Notes: generated by a model not told the origin, from the letters alone. DNA of 64,000 nucleotides from Agrobacterium rubi TR3 = NBRC 13261 (GCF_000739935.1 NZ_BBJU01000006.1:1-64000); one strand, 5' to 3'; counted from the first letter of the stretch, positions 8,886 to 17,543 are shown. Numbers and translations: made by a program.

Positions 8886-8971
8886 CATCATGCTCGGGCT
8901 TGTCCCTGATATCTGCTAGGTCTCATTTCTCGCAACGTGATTAGATCCTCGGGACAGGCCCGAGGATGACG
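8886..8971. repeat. intergenic inverted repeat between convergent genes
   Basis: A left arm near 8886-8905 and a right arm at 8950-8971 are reverse complements with a few differences; both contain a CTCGGG...TGTCCC core. The right arm itself is nearly palindromic (CCTCGGGACAGGCCCGAGG). It lies between the ends of sufA and the MYG1-family gene, so it could act as a two-way terminator. It looks like the short palindromic repeats scattered in rhizobial intergenic DNA. Confidence 0.65.
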
Positions 8972-9002
8972 AGAGGGGTAGTCTGCGTCTTTATAGCGCT
9001 GC

Positions 9003-9920
9003 TTAAACCGCTTCCCGCACAGCAATCTCCGCCATGGCCAGCGCAGCTTCCCGCGTCTTCGCCGCAGCAATAAATCGTCCGTTGTGACAGAAGGTTGCAC
9101 CTTCCACACCTGATGCCGTTTCCAGATCACCATTCGTCAGTCCGGCCCATGCGGCGGGCAGGTCGGCGCGCAGTTCGAAGCCTTCGTCGGCGCGGCGGAT
9201 GCCGGTCACGCACCAGTCCTTGTCACGGGGGTGGACGACGAAGAGCAGGTGGTCTGCGCCGGCCTTGATGATGGCGGGGCGGAAGGGCATGCCTCGGGAG
9301 AGTTCCAGAACGCGGCTTTCGCCTGCGGCCTCGATCGAGCCAAGCACCTGCGTTTCTGCACGCAATTTCGCAGCTTTTTTCTCGATGCTGGCTTCAACGA
9401 AGCTGCGGGCGATGGCGAGGGCTGCGTGGAACGCGAGATCGTCGGCCTTCGGGTCGTCATTGTCGAAGGTGGGTTTCAGCGTTTCCAGCAGGGACGGCAG
9501 CGTCAGGCCTGCGAGAGGACCCGCGATCGATGGGCTGAGTGCGCCATTATCCGTGAGATCGATGGGCAAAACGAAGCTTTTGTCGAAAGACTGATGGATC
9601 GTTTCGGTGTGACCTTCTGGAATGCCGTAGGCTGCAAGATAGGCATGGCCGTAGTGCTTCCAGATCAGCCCAAACGAGCTGTAGGGCTGGCCGTCTTCCC
9701 GAAGCGGAGCGCCGCGCTGGTGATGGTCGAAAATGCGTGCGTCCGCGTCATAGGCACCGCCGACATCATAGATGATGCGGTCTTCGCTTGGCGTGATCCA
9801 CTCCGGGGCGCGGCTACGAACGATCTTCGCCTGCGGGAACAGCCGGGTGAGGATGACGCTGGACAGCAGTTCATCGGCATGGAAGCCACCGGAATGGGTG
9901 ACGAGAAAATCCACTGACAT
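9003..9920 (-). CDS. MYG1/UPF0160-family DHH-like phosphoesterase
   Basis: 305 residues of the MYG1 (UPF0160) family, related to DHH phosphoesterases. Metal-binding motifs are clear: THSGGFHADE near the N-terminus (H-x-D) and RIFDHHQRGAP (D-H-H). FGLIWKHYG and SFDKSFVLPIDLTDNG are further family blocks. Eukaryotic MYG1 is reported as a 3'-5' RNA exonuclease working in nucleus and mitochondria; the bacterial role is not established. The protein has no signal peptide and is probably cytoplasmic. It converges on sufA and lies about 80 bases downstream of the Gre-like gene on the same strand, so the two may be co-transcribed. Confidence 0.9.
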   Translation of the reverse strand: MSVDFLVTHSGGFHADELLSSVILTRLFPQAKIVRSRAPEWITPSEDRIIYDVGGAYDADARIFDHHQRGAPLREDGQPYSSFGLIWKHYGHAYLAAYGIPEGHTETIHQSFDKSFVLPIDLTDNGALSPSIAGPLAGLTLPSLLETLKPTFDNDDPKADDLAFHAALAIARSFVEASIEKKAAKLRAETQVLGSIEAAGESRVLELSRGMPFRPAIIKAGADHLLFVVHPRDKDWCVTGIRRADEGFELRADLPAAWAGLTNGDLETASGVEGATFCHNGRFIAAAKTREAALAMAEIAVREAV

Positions 9921-10000
9921 GGGAGGACCGGCCTTATTGTTCGGACAGAGCGTGATGACCGATCAGATACCGTTTGTGTGCCTACGCCGCAACCCGCCAA

Positions 10001-10483
10001 TCAGGCGATTGCGGTGATTTCCAGCTCCTGATCGCCAACTTGCACGAGGTCACCCAACGCCTTGCCCAGAAGGGCGCGGGCAACGGGTGATACATGCGAC
10101 ATCGAGCCCGCCTTCGGGTCCGCTTCGTCTTCTCCAACGATACGAAATGTCTGCACGCGCCCGTCATCCCTGTCGAACGTAACCGTACTGCCGAAGGCGA
10201 CGACGTCGTTGCTCTCAGGGGCTGGCATAGGCTGGGCCGTGTGCAGCCGTTCCGAGAAATAGCGAAGGTCGCGCATGTGCGGTGCCGCCAGTCGTCTCCG
10301 CTCATTGATATCTTCGATGGCGTTTGCCTCGTCGAAAGCCTTGCGGGCTTCATCAACCTGCGCCGCCAATGCTTTCAGCCCGGCTTCGGTGACGAGGTTT
10401 GGGTGTGGCGAGACGGGGCGATCGGGCAGCTGTGTTTCTGCTGCGGTTTCGGCACTCTCTTCTTTGACAAAGGCGACGCTCAC
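10001..10483 (-). CDS. GreA/GreB-family transcription factor (divergent)
   Basis: 160 residues. An N-terminal helical hairpin (about residues 28-85) precedes a C-terminal FKBP-like domain with FGSTVTFDRDDG, FRIVGEDEADPKAG and the strongly Gre-like SPVARALLGKALGDLVQV. Gre factors enter the secondary channel of RNA polymerase and stimulate cleavage of backtracked RNA. In the hairpin, DINE can be aligned with the D-x-x-E of the GreA tip (DLSE), which would keep the two catalytic acids; this alignment is by eye. The first 25 residues are an extra, charged extension. It is probably a second Gre paralogue rather than the housekeeping greA. Confidence 0.85.
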   Translation of the reverse strand: MSVAFVKEESAETAAETQLPDRPVSPHPNLVTEAGLKALAAQVDEARKAFDEANAIEDINERRRLAAPHMRDLRYFSERLHTAQPMPAPESNDVVAFGSTVTFDRDDGRVQTFRIVGEDEADPKAGSMSHVSPVARALLGKALGDLVQVGDQELEITAIA

Positions 10484-10548
10484 TTCAAAACTCCTCTTTC
10501 ATACCTTTCTTATATGGAGAGGGGATGGATGAATGACAACGGGCTGCG

Positions 10549-11757
10549 TCATTCATGCCGCAGCGCTTCGATGGGGCTGAGGCTCGCGGCTCTGCGCGCC
10601 GGGAAGTAGCCGAAGATAACACCGATGGCCGCCGAGAAGGCAAAGGCGAGCGCTATGATCGCCGGGCTGGTGACGAAGGGAACGCCGAGGAAGCTGACGA
10701 CGCTATAGGCGAGGCCAAGACCGAACAATATGCCTGCTACGCCGCCGAAGGCAGAGAGCATGACGGCCTCCACCAGAAACTGTGTCAGCACCTGCTTTTC
10801 TAGCGCGCCGATGGCCAGGCGTATGCCAATTTCGCGCGTTCGTTCCGTCACCGACACCAGCATGATGTTCATAATACCGATACCGCCGACCAGAAGGCTG
10901 ACGGCAGCGACTGCGCCCAACAGGCCGGTCAGCAGCGTCGTCGTGCCTGTCATGGCGGATGCGATCTGCGCCATGTCGTTGACGGTGAAATCATCATCGC
11001 GGCCCAGCGCTATGCGACGACGTTCGCGCAGGAGGTTTTCGATATCGGACTGAACCTTGGCCGTGGATACGCCGTCCTGCGCCGACACCATGATGCTTGA
11101 AATGGTGGTGGTGCCGCCGATGCGTCGCTGGTGGATTTTCAGCGGCATGATGATGGTGTCATCCTGATCGTCGCCCAGGCCGGATTGTCCCTTACGGGCG
11201 AGAACAGCGATGACAGGGCAGGCGATATTGCTGACGCGAATCGTCTGTCCAACCGGATTTGCCGAGCCGAACAATTCCTGACGCACGGTTTCGCCGATGA
11301 TGCAGCCGATCTGCCCGCCGCGATCTTCCGCTGGCAGAAAGGTGCGGCCCTGTGACAGCGTCCAGTCCTGCGTGACCAGATAATCATTGGTGGTGCCGAC
11401 GACGCTGGTGGAATGGTTCTTGCCGCCATAGATCACGGTGGCTGCCGAGCTTCTGTTGACCGGCGCGACCGCTCTGATGCCGCTCAGCTGATCGCGCATG
11501 GCCTGTATGTCGTGGTCGTTGAAACGCTTTGCCTCGGTACTAGCACGGCCGGGGCCGAACTGGCCGGGGCGAACGAACAGCATGTTGGTGCCAAGGCGTG
11601 ACAGTTCCGATTTCACCTGTGCCGTCGTGCCATTGCCGATCGTGACCATGGCGATGACGGCGGCCACGCCGATGACGACGCCGAGCACGGTCAGAAACGA
11701 GCGCAGAATGTTGCGGCTGATGGCGCGCAGTGCGAGGCGCGCGGTTTCAAGAAACAT
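10549..11757 (-). CDS. MacB-like ABC transporter permease
   Basis: A 402-residue permease of the MacB/FtsX type. One transmembrane helix near the N-terminus (VLGVVIGVAAVIAMVTIG) is followed by a large periplasmic MacB_PCD domain. Three C-terminal helices surround the FtsX motif region with MLVSVTERTREIGIRLAIGA, which is characteristic. It ends in ARRAASLSPIEALRHE, the usual terminal motif. The start at 11757 overlaps the ATPase gene by 11 bases. With the ATPase and adaptor just upstream it should form a tripartite efflux pump driven by ATP in the cytoplasm; no outer-membrane channel gene is present here. Confidence 0.93.
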   Translation of the reverse strand: MFLETARLALRAISRNILRSFLTVLGVVIGVAAVIAMVTIGNGTTAQVKSELSRLGTNMLFVRPGQFGPGRASTEAKRFNDHDIQAMRDQLSGIRAVAPVNRSSAATVIYGGKNHSTSVVGTTNDYLVTQDWTLSQGRTFLPAEDRGGQIGCIIGETVRQELFGSANPVGQTIRVSNIACPVIAVLARKGQSGLGDDQDDTIIMPLKIHQRRIGGTTTISSIMVSAQDGVSTAKVQSDIENLLRERRRIALGRDDDFTVNDMAQIASAMTGTTTLLTGLLGAVAAVSLLVGGIGIMNIMLVSVTERTREIGIRLAIGALEKQVLTQFLVEAVMLSAFGGVAGILFGLGLAYSVVSFLGVPFVTSPAIIALAFAFSAAIGVIFGYFPARRAASLSPIEALRHE

Positions 11758-12481
11758 CTGCAACCTCCTGCCGTTCGGCGGCGCTGTCTGATTCCAGATG
11801 CCCATCCTTGAAGCGCAGCAGCCGGTTGCCGTAGGCGGCTATGTCTTCTTCATGCGTGACCATGACAACGGTAATGCCCCTGTCGCGGTTGAGCGAGGTG
11901 ATCAGCTCCATGATTTCGGTGCTGGTCTTGGTATCGAGATTGCCGGTCGGCTCATCGGCTAAAAGCAGGGCAGGGCGTGTCACGATGGCTCGGGCAATGG
12001 CCACGCGCTGTTGCTGACCGCCGGAAAGCTCCTGCGTGGTGTGGTGCTCGCGTCCTGCCAAGCCAACCTGCGCCAGCGCTTCCATGGCCTGCGGGCGTCG
12101 TTCTGCCGCCTTCATGCCGCGATAGATCAGGGGCAATTCCACATTCTCGACGGCAGATGTGCGTGGCAAGAGGTTAAAGCCCTGAAACACGAAACCCAGC
12201 ATGTGACGACGCAACAGCGTCAGTTGCTCGTTATCGAAACCGCTGGTGGGCACGCCCTGAAACAGATACTCGCCCGCTGTCGGGGTATCGAGGCAGCCGA
12301 TGATGTTCATCGACGTGGATTTGCCGGAGCCGGAGGGGCCCATGATGGCGACGAATTCCCTCTCATGGATAGCAAGACTGACGCCATCCAGCGCGCGGAT
12401 CGTCGCTTCGCCAAGGCCATATTGTTTGATGACGCTGCGAAATTCGATGAGGGGCTGGGCTGTCATTGGCTCATCCCGCAT
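11747..12481 (-). CDS. MacB-like ABC transporter ATPase
   Basis: A 244-residue ABC ATPase of the LolD/MacB class. Walker A is GPSGSGKST, the Q-loop region is [10 protein letters not shown], the signature is [14 protein letters not shown], Walker B is [12 protein letters not shown] and the H-loop is VTHEED. In classic MacB the ATPase and permease are one chain; here they are separate genes. The first ATG (12481) overlaps the adaptor's stop (TGATG), favouring translational coupling. A second ATG at 12466 with GGATGAG upstream is also possible. Confidence 0.95.
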   Translation of the reverse strand: MRDEPMTAQPLIEFRSVIKQYGLGEATIRALDGVSLAIHEREFVAIMGPSGSGKSTSMNIIGCLDTPTAGEYLFQGVPTSGFDNEQLTLLRRHMLGFVFQGFNLLPRTSAVENVELPLIYRGMKAAERRPQAMEALAQVGLAGREHHTTQELSGGQQQRVAIARAIVTRPALLLADEPTGNLDTKTSTEIMELITSLNRDRGITVVMVTHEEDIAAYGNRLLRFKDGHLESDSAAERQEVADVS

Positions 12482-13779
12482 CAGTTGCTGCGCTGGGTGG
12501 CATCGGTGATAACCTGATCGTCCGCGGTGATCTCTCCCGATTTGATGGCCGTGAATTGCCCATCGGTGGAGCCCGTCTCGATCTGCACGGAGACGGGCGC
12601 ATTGTTGCGCAACACCCAGATACTGCGTTTCGTTACGGCCTGATCGCCACCACCACCGCCACGCTGGCGGTTCATGCGCGGTGGGCGGAAAAGACCCATC
12701 AAGCCGCCGCCACGTGATGCCTGCTCGCGCGGAGGTGTATAGCGAAGCGCAGCATTGGGAACGAGGATCGCGTCTTTCACCTGCTCGACGACGATGTTGG
12801 CCGTTGCCGTCATGCCGGGGCGCAGCAGCAGTTCGGCATTGTCCACCGTCAAGATGCCTTTGTAGGTCACGACATTGGAGACGGTTTCCGAAGCGAATCG
12901 TACGGTTTCGATGGCCGCGGGAAAACTCCGTTCCGGATAGGCATCCACGTTGAACGTCGCGGTCTGCCCTGTCTCCACCTTGCCGACATCCGCCTCATCG
13001 ATGGCCACCTGAAGCTCCATATGGCGCAAGTCACCAGCGATAGTGAACAGCACAGGTGCATTGAGCGAAGAGGCGACGGTTGCGCCGGGATCGACATCAC
13101 GCGTCAGAACCACCCCGTCGATTGGGGATACGATCTTCGCCTTGCTGAGATTAAGATCTGCCAGACGCAGATCGGCCTCGGACGACAGAACCGATGCGCT
13201 GTTGACTTCAAGTGTTGCGGCAGCAGCGTCATAATTGAACTGCGCCACTTCCAGATCCTGCTGGCTGGACACGCGGCTTTGAACCAGCGATCTCAGCCGG
13301 TCCATCGATGATTTGGCAGACCCCAGGTCTGCCTGTGCCTTCAGGACGCTGGCCTTGGCGGAGGCAAGCTTGGCGCGCGCGCTTTGCACGTCCGCCTCCA
13401 GCTTGTTGGTATCCAGTTCGGCCAGCACATCGCCGGATTTGACCGCGCTGTTATAGGTGACATTGACCTTGCGGATGGTACCGGAAAGCTCGCTGGAAAT
13501 ATCCACCTGATCTGTCGGCTGCACCGATCCGGTGGATGTGACGATGACGGACAGCTCGCCCTTCTTCACCGGCTGTGTCGTATAGGTGTAAGCAACGCCC
13601 GACCCACCGGCGACATAATAATAGGCGCCAGCACCCGCCAGCGCCAAAAGCGCGACGGTGACATAGACAGAACGACGCGATTTCTTTTTGCCCGATTTGG
13701 CCGAAACCAGAATGTCACGCAGATCCGGCGACGGTGTCGGCGTGGTCGATATCGAGCTCTTATCGTCGGCAGACGTCAT
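12481..13779 (-). CDS. MacA-like periplasmic adaptor subunit (HlyD/RND type)
   Basis: 432 residues. One inner-membrane anchor at about residues 36-56 follows a basic stretch (KSGKKKSRRS). The barrel-sandwich half VIVTSTGSVQPTDQVDISSE leads to a long coiled-coil hairpin (about 120-200, rich in Ala, Asp, Leu). The returning lipoyl half is KIVSPIDGVVLTRDVDPGATV, followed by beta-barrel and membrane-proximal domains. A Gly/Arg-rich insertion (RMNRQRGGGGGDQ) lies near residue 375 and is unusual. It is the first gene of the three-gene operon and should link the ABC pump to an outer-membrane TolC-type channel. Confidence 0.92.
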   Translation of the reverse strand: MTSADDKSSISTTPTPSPDLRDILVSAKSGKKKSRRSVYVTVALLALAGAGAYYYVAGGSGVAYTYTTQPVKKGELSVIVTSTGSVQPTDQVDISSELSGTIRKVNVTYNSAVKSGDVLAELDTNKLEADVQSARAKLASAKASVLKAQADLGSAKSSMDRLRSLVQSRVSSQQDLEVAQFNYDAAAATLEVNSASVLSSEADLRLADLNLSKAKIVSPIDGVVLTRDVDPGATVASSLNAPVLFTIAGDLRHMELQVAIDEADVGKVETGQTATFNVDAYPERSFPAAIETVRFASETVSNVVTYKGILTVDNAELLLRPGMTATANIVVEQVKDAILVPNAALRYTPPREQASRGGGLMGLFRPPRMNRQRGGGGGDQAVTKRSIWVLRNNAPVSVQIETGSTDGQFTAIKSGEITADDQVITDATQRSN

Positions 13780-14052
13780 TCAATGGTCCTATCAAGACAA
13801 TGCCAAAGGAGGCGGGCGGCCTTTGCAAAAGCCGCAGCGCTCGTAAGCGTTATCGCGTCTTTCGGCAGCGTTTCCTCACAATTATCCCCGGCTTCGCATA
13901 GCTTTGGTGCCGGGTGAAGTGAAAACTTCGTAATAATGGCGTGCGGAACGGTATCAGCCCGTTTCAGATGCCTCGATAAAAAAACAAAAGAAAAGATGAT
14001 TTTACCTGTTGCAGGGCAGGGATGAACCGTGTATCTCCCCACCATCGAAAGA

Positions 14053-14129
<77 letters not shown>

Positions 14130-14233
14130 CTTTCTCGGAAGTCATATTTTACAATGACTTCGGCAATTTCCCCAAGAAATTGATTGAAGATTTAAGCGCT
14201 CACCATTCACGTGTAGCGCTTTTTGCTTCTCCC

Positions 14234-14380
14234 TTATGCCACATACTGGAAGTATGCCCAGGCCGCGGCGAAGAAGGCGATGACGCCGACGACGATTGCC
14301 AGTTTGCGCAGTTGCGGGTTGGGCTTGCGCGGCTGTTTGGGTGGTTCCGGTTTGCGGAATTTGATGACGTTTTCGTTCAT
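14234..14380 (-). CDS. small single-pass membrane protein
   Basis: 48 residues, of no family that I can name. The first half is basic and proline-rich (KFRKPEPPKQPRKPNPQLRK) and the second half is one transmembrane helix (LAIVVGVIAFFAAAWAYF). The start at 14380 was chosen because the residues upstream do not look coding and a GGGA lies about 10 bases before it. The N-terminus is predicted to be cytoplasmic by the positive-inside rule. Function unknown. Confidence 0.6.
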   Translation of the reverse strand: MNENVIKFRKPEPPKQPRKPNPQLRKLAIVVGVIAFFAAAWAYFQYVA

Positions 14381-14623
14381 GTCTGAGATCCCATTGAATT
14401 GCTGGCCGATAAAATATGCTTCGCTGGCAACGTGCAAGACGGGGACGGGTCTTTTCCGTGTTGATGGCTTTTATGGTTTCCGCAATATGCGTGTCGCGAG
14501 CGGCTTGACTTCGAGGGTGAGTCGGTCCAATTGAGTTTTGCTATCGCGTTGTTATCAATCTATGATGCGTGATGGCGAGAAAAAGCGGAAGGCCGTTTGA
14601 TCGCAAGACCGGAGCAGTTTGAG

Positions 14624-14929
14624 ATGTCTGCAAAAATTTATCGTCCAGCAAAAACGGCCATGCAATCCGGCAAGGCGAAGACCAATCTCTGGGTGCTGGA
14701 ATTCGACGCTGAAATTCCGCGCAAGATCGATCCGATCATGGGTTACACGTCGTCCTCGGACATGAACCAGCAGGTCAAGCTATCGTTCGAAACGCAAGAG
14801 CAGGCGGAAGCCTACGCTCATCGCAAGGGGATCGAGTACCGGGTGATCTTGCCGCAGGAAGCAACGCGCAAAGTCGTGTCCTACACGGACAATTTCAAAT
14901 ACAGCCGCACCCAGCCCTGGACACACTAA
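14624..14929 (+). CDS. NDUFS4-like complex I accessory subunit (ETC_C1 family)
   Basis: 101 residues of the family that includes the mitochondrial 18-kDa/NDUFS4 subunit of NADH dehydrogenase, found in alphaproteobacteria. Recognisable blocks are AKIYRPAKTAMQSGKAKT, WVLEFD, PRKIDPIMGYTSSSDMNQQ (quoted in parts), LSFETQEQAEAYAHRKGI and a C-terminal Y-x-D-N-F segment. The family's G-W/Y-T-x-S-x-D-x-x-x-Q motif is present. GGAG lies nine bases before the ATG. It should sit on the peripheral arm of complex I at the inner membrane. The tRNA-Arg gene follows directly. Confidence 0.93.
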   Translation: MSAKIYRPAKTAMQSGKAKTNLWVLEFDAEIPRKIDPIMGYTSSSDMNQQVKLSFETQEQAEAYAHRKGIEYRVILPQEATRKVVSYTDNFKYSRTQPWTH

Positions 14930-14942
14930 TTCAATTACCAAA

Positions 14943-15019
14943 GGCCCCTTAGCTCAACTGGATAGAGCAACTGCCTTCTAAGCAGTAGGTCGCAGGTTCG
15001 AGTCCTGCAGGGGTCGCCA
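14943..15019 (+). tRNA. tRNA-Arg (anticodon TCT)
   Basis: A 77-base cloverleaf. GGCCCCT pairs with AGGGGTC (one G-T), the anticodon arm ACTGC/GCAGT holds loop CTTCTAA with anticodon TCT, the T-loop is TTCGAGT, and GCCA ends the gene. It starts 13 bases after the NDUFS4-like stop codon. Confidence 0.97.
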
Positions 15020-15028
15020 ACATCATAA

Positions 15029-15059
15029 CGCCCTCGGACATCGTCCGGGGGCGTTTTTA
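15029..15059 (+). terminator. rho-independent terminator after tRNA-Arg
   Basis: CGCCCTCGGAC and GTCCGGGGGCG pair around a short ATC loop and are followed by TTTTTATTT. It should end the NDUFS4-like/tRNA-Arg transcript. Confidence 0.85.
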
Positions 15060-15101
15060 TTTGTCTTGCGATTGGTAAATCCGCTGAATGGGTCAGCTTG
15101 C

Positions 15102-15371
15102 TCAGTGCACGTTCAAAACGTGGGCATGATTGCTGGCAAGCAGAAACGATTCGCGGGCTTTTTCTATATCGCATTTGCCTTCGATGGCTTCGAGGCAGTT
15201 GCGTCGTGCCTGTTCATATTCGGAGCCGTGATCGTTGGGCCAGCGATACATCAGTATGTCGAGCGCGATCAATGGGCTATAGATTTCCAGTGCCGCGCAG
15301 AGCGGCAGATGGATAGCCACCGGCTTGACCCAGCGGGCATGATGGCATGGTTCGGTTCTGTGGATGAGCAT
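15102..15371 (-). CDS. DUF982 family protein
   Basis: 89 residues with the DUF982 pattern: W-x-x-P-V-x-I (WVKPVAIHL), a mid segment ending in RWPNDHGSEYEQARRNC, and a closing helix KARESFLLASNHA. The family is expanded in Rhizobiales and its function is unknown; no catalytic motif is evident. GGAGG lies about nine bases before the ATG at 15371, which fixes the start. It is a lone gene on the minus strand, opposite the next small gene. Confidence 0.88.
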   Translation of the reverse strand: MLIHRTEPCHHARWVKPVAIHLPLCAALEIYSPLIALDILMYRWPNDHGSEYEQARRNCLEAIEGKCDIEKARESFLLASNHAHVLNVH

Positions 15372-15560
15372 TGGGATCCTCCTTCCCGTCGTCCGGATCG
15401 CAAACCCCAGATTCACGAATTAGTTCCCGCTCACGTAAAACGTGAACGGTTTAGGGGTTTCCTTTTTCCCAGATGAATGGAATATGAACAACTAAATGAA
15501 CTGAAGATGAACGAAAACACGAATCAAGCGTTTACCGCTCACGATGTAGGAGATCCGATC

Positions 15561-15809
15561 ATGTTCAATATGTCTGGAATTCAGGAAAGCTTCTTTGGTG
15601 ACCGTATGGCTGGCGTATGCCAGGCTATCACCTCGGCACTGGCATTTGAGTCGGGCCTCGAGAAGTCCAGTATCCTGGCGACCGTCGATAACGACGTTAT
15701 CTACCTGGAAGGAACGGCGGATTCCGTCGAAGCCATCGACATCGCTATCAGCCTGGCATCCTCCATCTCGAATTGCCGTATTCTGAGCCACATCGAGCCT
15801 TGCTACTGA
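15561..15809 (+). CDS. small BON-like domain protein
   Basis: 82 residues, weakly resembling a BON-type fold: helix (MAGVCQAITSALAFE), strand (SSILATVDNDVIYLEG), then TADSVEAIDIAISLASSIS and a final strand. The V-x-L-x-G-x-x-x-S/T-x-x-x-A pattern (VIYLEGTADSVEA) is typical of BON domains, which often bind lipids or other periplasmic partners. No signal peptide is seen. The start at 15561 has GGAG nine bases upstream; an upstream ATG at 15477 lacks a ribosome site and would add unlikely residues. Confidence 0.7.
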   Translation: MFNMSGIQESFFGDRMAGVCQAITSALAFESGLEKSSILATVDNDVIYLEGTADSVEAIDIAISLASSISNCRILSHIEPCY

Positions 15810-15850
15810 TGTGATGCATCGCCGGGCGGCGCTCGCCCGGCCACCGGTCG

Positions 15851-16336
15851 CTAGTTTGCGTTGCCGATCTGTTTGCTGCGAACGATATCGCCGCGCGTTA
15901 TTCCAAGATTTTTAGCTGCACCTCCATTCAGTTCCAGAACGTAGCGAACCGCGCCGTTCGAGCTGATGATGGACTCCGAATGCGGAACCGCGTTCGGATG
16001 AATATGCTGGATTTTTCCATCCTTTGCGATGAACAGCATATCAAGTGGAATGAGCGTATTGCGCATCCACATGTTGACCTCACGATCTGTCCCAAAATCG
16101 AACAGCATGCCGCTCGTCGGTGCCATCGTCTTGCGGTACATCAGCCCCTGCTGGCGCTGACCATCCGTGGTGGCAAGCTCTGCTGTAAATTGATGCGCCT
16201 TTCCATCTGCCGTCTGGATCGACAGGGGTTCCGAGGGGAACGTCTCTTCGGCTGCAAGCGGCAGAGTGGCTGCAACGCAAAAAGTGAGCACTGCCAGAGC
16301 GCTCACGATAGACTTAGACAGCAATTTCGCGATCAT
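15851..16336 (-). CDS. exported DUF192 family protein
   Basis: 161 residues. A signal peptide (about residues 1-28, ending in PLAAEE) precedes a DUF192 domain with GLMYRKTMAPTSGMLFDFG and VNMWMRNTLIPLDMLFI, both diagnostic, and ELNGGAAKNLGI. DUF192 proteins are small beta-rich periplasmic or exported proteins of unknown role. The start codon overlaps the stop of the cold-shock-domain gene (TGATG), so the two are translated from one message. Confidence 0.92.
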   Translation of the reverse strand: MIAKLLSKSIVSALAVLTFCVAATLPLAAEETFPSEPLSIQTADGKAHQFTAELATTDGQRQQGLMYRKTMAPTSGMLFDFGTDREVNMWMRNTLIPLDMLFIAKDGKIQHIHPNAVPHSESIISSNGAVRYVLELNGGAAKNLGITRGDIVRSKQIGNAN

Positions 16337-16914
16337 CAGTGGGCCATGCCTATAGGAGCGGGATTGTCGGGGTGAATTTCAGCCGCCATCAGGCCCTTGT
16401 CGCCATCACCGAAGCGCACGAGCACGACCTGTCCGGGACGCAGTTCGGCAAGGCCGAAGCGACGCAGCGTTTCCATGTGAATGAAGATGTCTTCGGTGCC
16501 TTCGCCGCGGCTGAGGAAGCCGAAGCCTTTGGTTCGGTTGAACCATTTGACGATGGCGCGTTCCAGCCCACTCGACGGCGTGACCTGAACATGCGTGCGC
16601 ACGGGCGGCAGTTGAGACGGGTGGACGGCTGTGGATTGGTCCATGGAGAGGATGCGGAACGTCTGATATCCGCGATCCCGGCGCTGGATGAGTGCCACGA
16701 TGCGGGTGCCTTCCAGAATTGTCTGGTAACCGTCGCGTCTGAGGCACGAAACGTGTACAAGAACGTCCTGCATGCCGTTATCCGGTACGATGAAGCCGAA
16801 CCCTTTGGCCACATCAAACCACTTGACGACGCCGGTGATCTCGATGAGGTCTACCGCATCACTCGAAAGGTCTTCGAATTCCGCTATGTTTTTTGACGAC
16901 ATTCTGTCAGCCAT
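16336..16914 (-). CDS. protein with two cold-shock domains
   Basis: 192 residues containing two CspA-like domains. The first is at about 25-95, with GVVKWFDVAKGFGFIVPDNG and DVLVHVS. The second is at about 115-180, with AIVKWFNRTKGFGFLSRGEG and DIFIHMETL. Both RNP-like motifs (K-G-F-G-F and V/I-F-V/I-H) are kept in each domain, so both could bind single-stranded RNA or DNA. The linker is proline- and threonine-rich. Double-CSD proteins of this kind are common in alphaproteobacteria. A start at 16902 is also possible. It is the first gene of a pair with DUF192. Confidence 0.93.
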   Translation of the reverse strand: MADRMSSKNIAEFEDLSSDAVDLIEITGVVKWFDVAKGFGFIVPDNGMQDVLVHVSCLRRDGYQTILEGTRIVALIQRRDRGYQTFRILSMDQSTAVHPSQLPPVRTHVQVTPSSGLERAIVKWFNRTKGFGFLSRGEGTEDIFIHMETLRRFGLAELRPGQVVLVRFGDGDKGLMAAEIHPDNPAPIGMAH

Positions 16915-17102
16915 TTCGCCCCAGCCCCTCTACGCACACACCACTACCGGTCAACTGATTCCCTAACGGTAGATTAACATCTTGGTAACGGTTTCGCGCA
17001 AGCCCTAGTTTTTGATTTATCCACCTGCTTTTATGGCTTTGGGCTTGCTCAAGGCTGACTTACCTGCCGTTACGGCAAGTTTAGAACTCAAAGGAGAAGT
17101 AC

Positions 17103-17543
17103 ATGCGATATCTGCACACGATGGTTCGTGTAAAAGACCTCGAAAAATCCCTGGAATTTTACTGTAATCTTTTCGAACTGGCGGAAGTTCGCCGGATCGA
17201 AAACGATAAGGGACGCTTCACGCTGGTGTTTCTTGCTGCAAAGGACGACGTGGCGGCAGCACGCGAGAACAAGGCGCCGTGCCTGGAGCTCACCTATAAT
17301 TGGCATGCCGAGGACTATACCGGCGGCCGCAACTTCGGACATCTGGCCTATGAGGTGGACGATATCTACGAAACCTGCACCAAACTTCAGGCCGGTGGCG
17401 TGACGATCAACCGCCCGCCGCGCGATGGCCATATGGCGTTCGTGCGCTCCCCCGACGGCATTTCCATCGAGATATTGCAAAAAGGCGCAAGCCTTGCACC
17501 AGCCGAGCCGTGGATATCCATGGAGAATACCGGCTCCTGGTGA
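17103..17543 (+). CDS. gloA: lactoylglutathione lyase (glyoxalase I)
   Basis: 146 residues of the vicinal oxygen chelate superfamily. Glyoxalase I converts the methylglyoxal-glutathione hemithioacetal to S-lactoylglutathione in the cytoplasm. Likely metal ligands in order are His5 ([11 protein letters not shown]), a Glu in CLELTYNW, a His in [11 protein letters not shown] and a Glu in [10 protein letters not shown]. The E-L-T-Y-N-W motif is strongly GloA-like. AAAGGAGAAGTAC precedes the ATG. A hairpin follows directly after the stop. Confidence 0.92.
   Translation: MRYLHTMVRVKDLEKSLEFYCNLFELAEVRRIENDKGRFTLVFLAAKDDVAAARENKAPCLELTYNWHAEDYTGGRNFGHLAYEVDDIYETCTKLQAGGVTINRPPRDGHMAFVRSPDGISIEILQKGASLAPAEPWISMENTGSW

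Noticed and set aside
13776-14045. Minus-strand open frame of 89 codons between the MacA-like gene and tRNA-Pro
   Set aside because: It has no ribosome site and protein-unlike composition and only overlaps the adaptor gene start.
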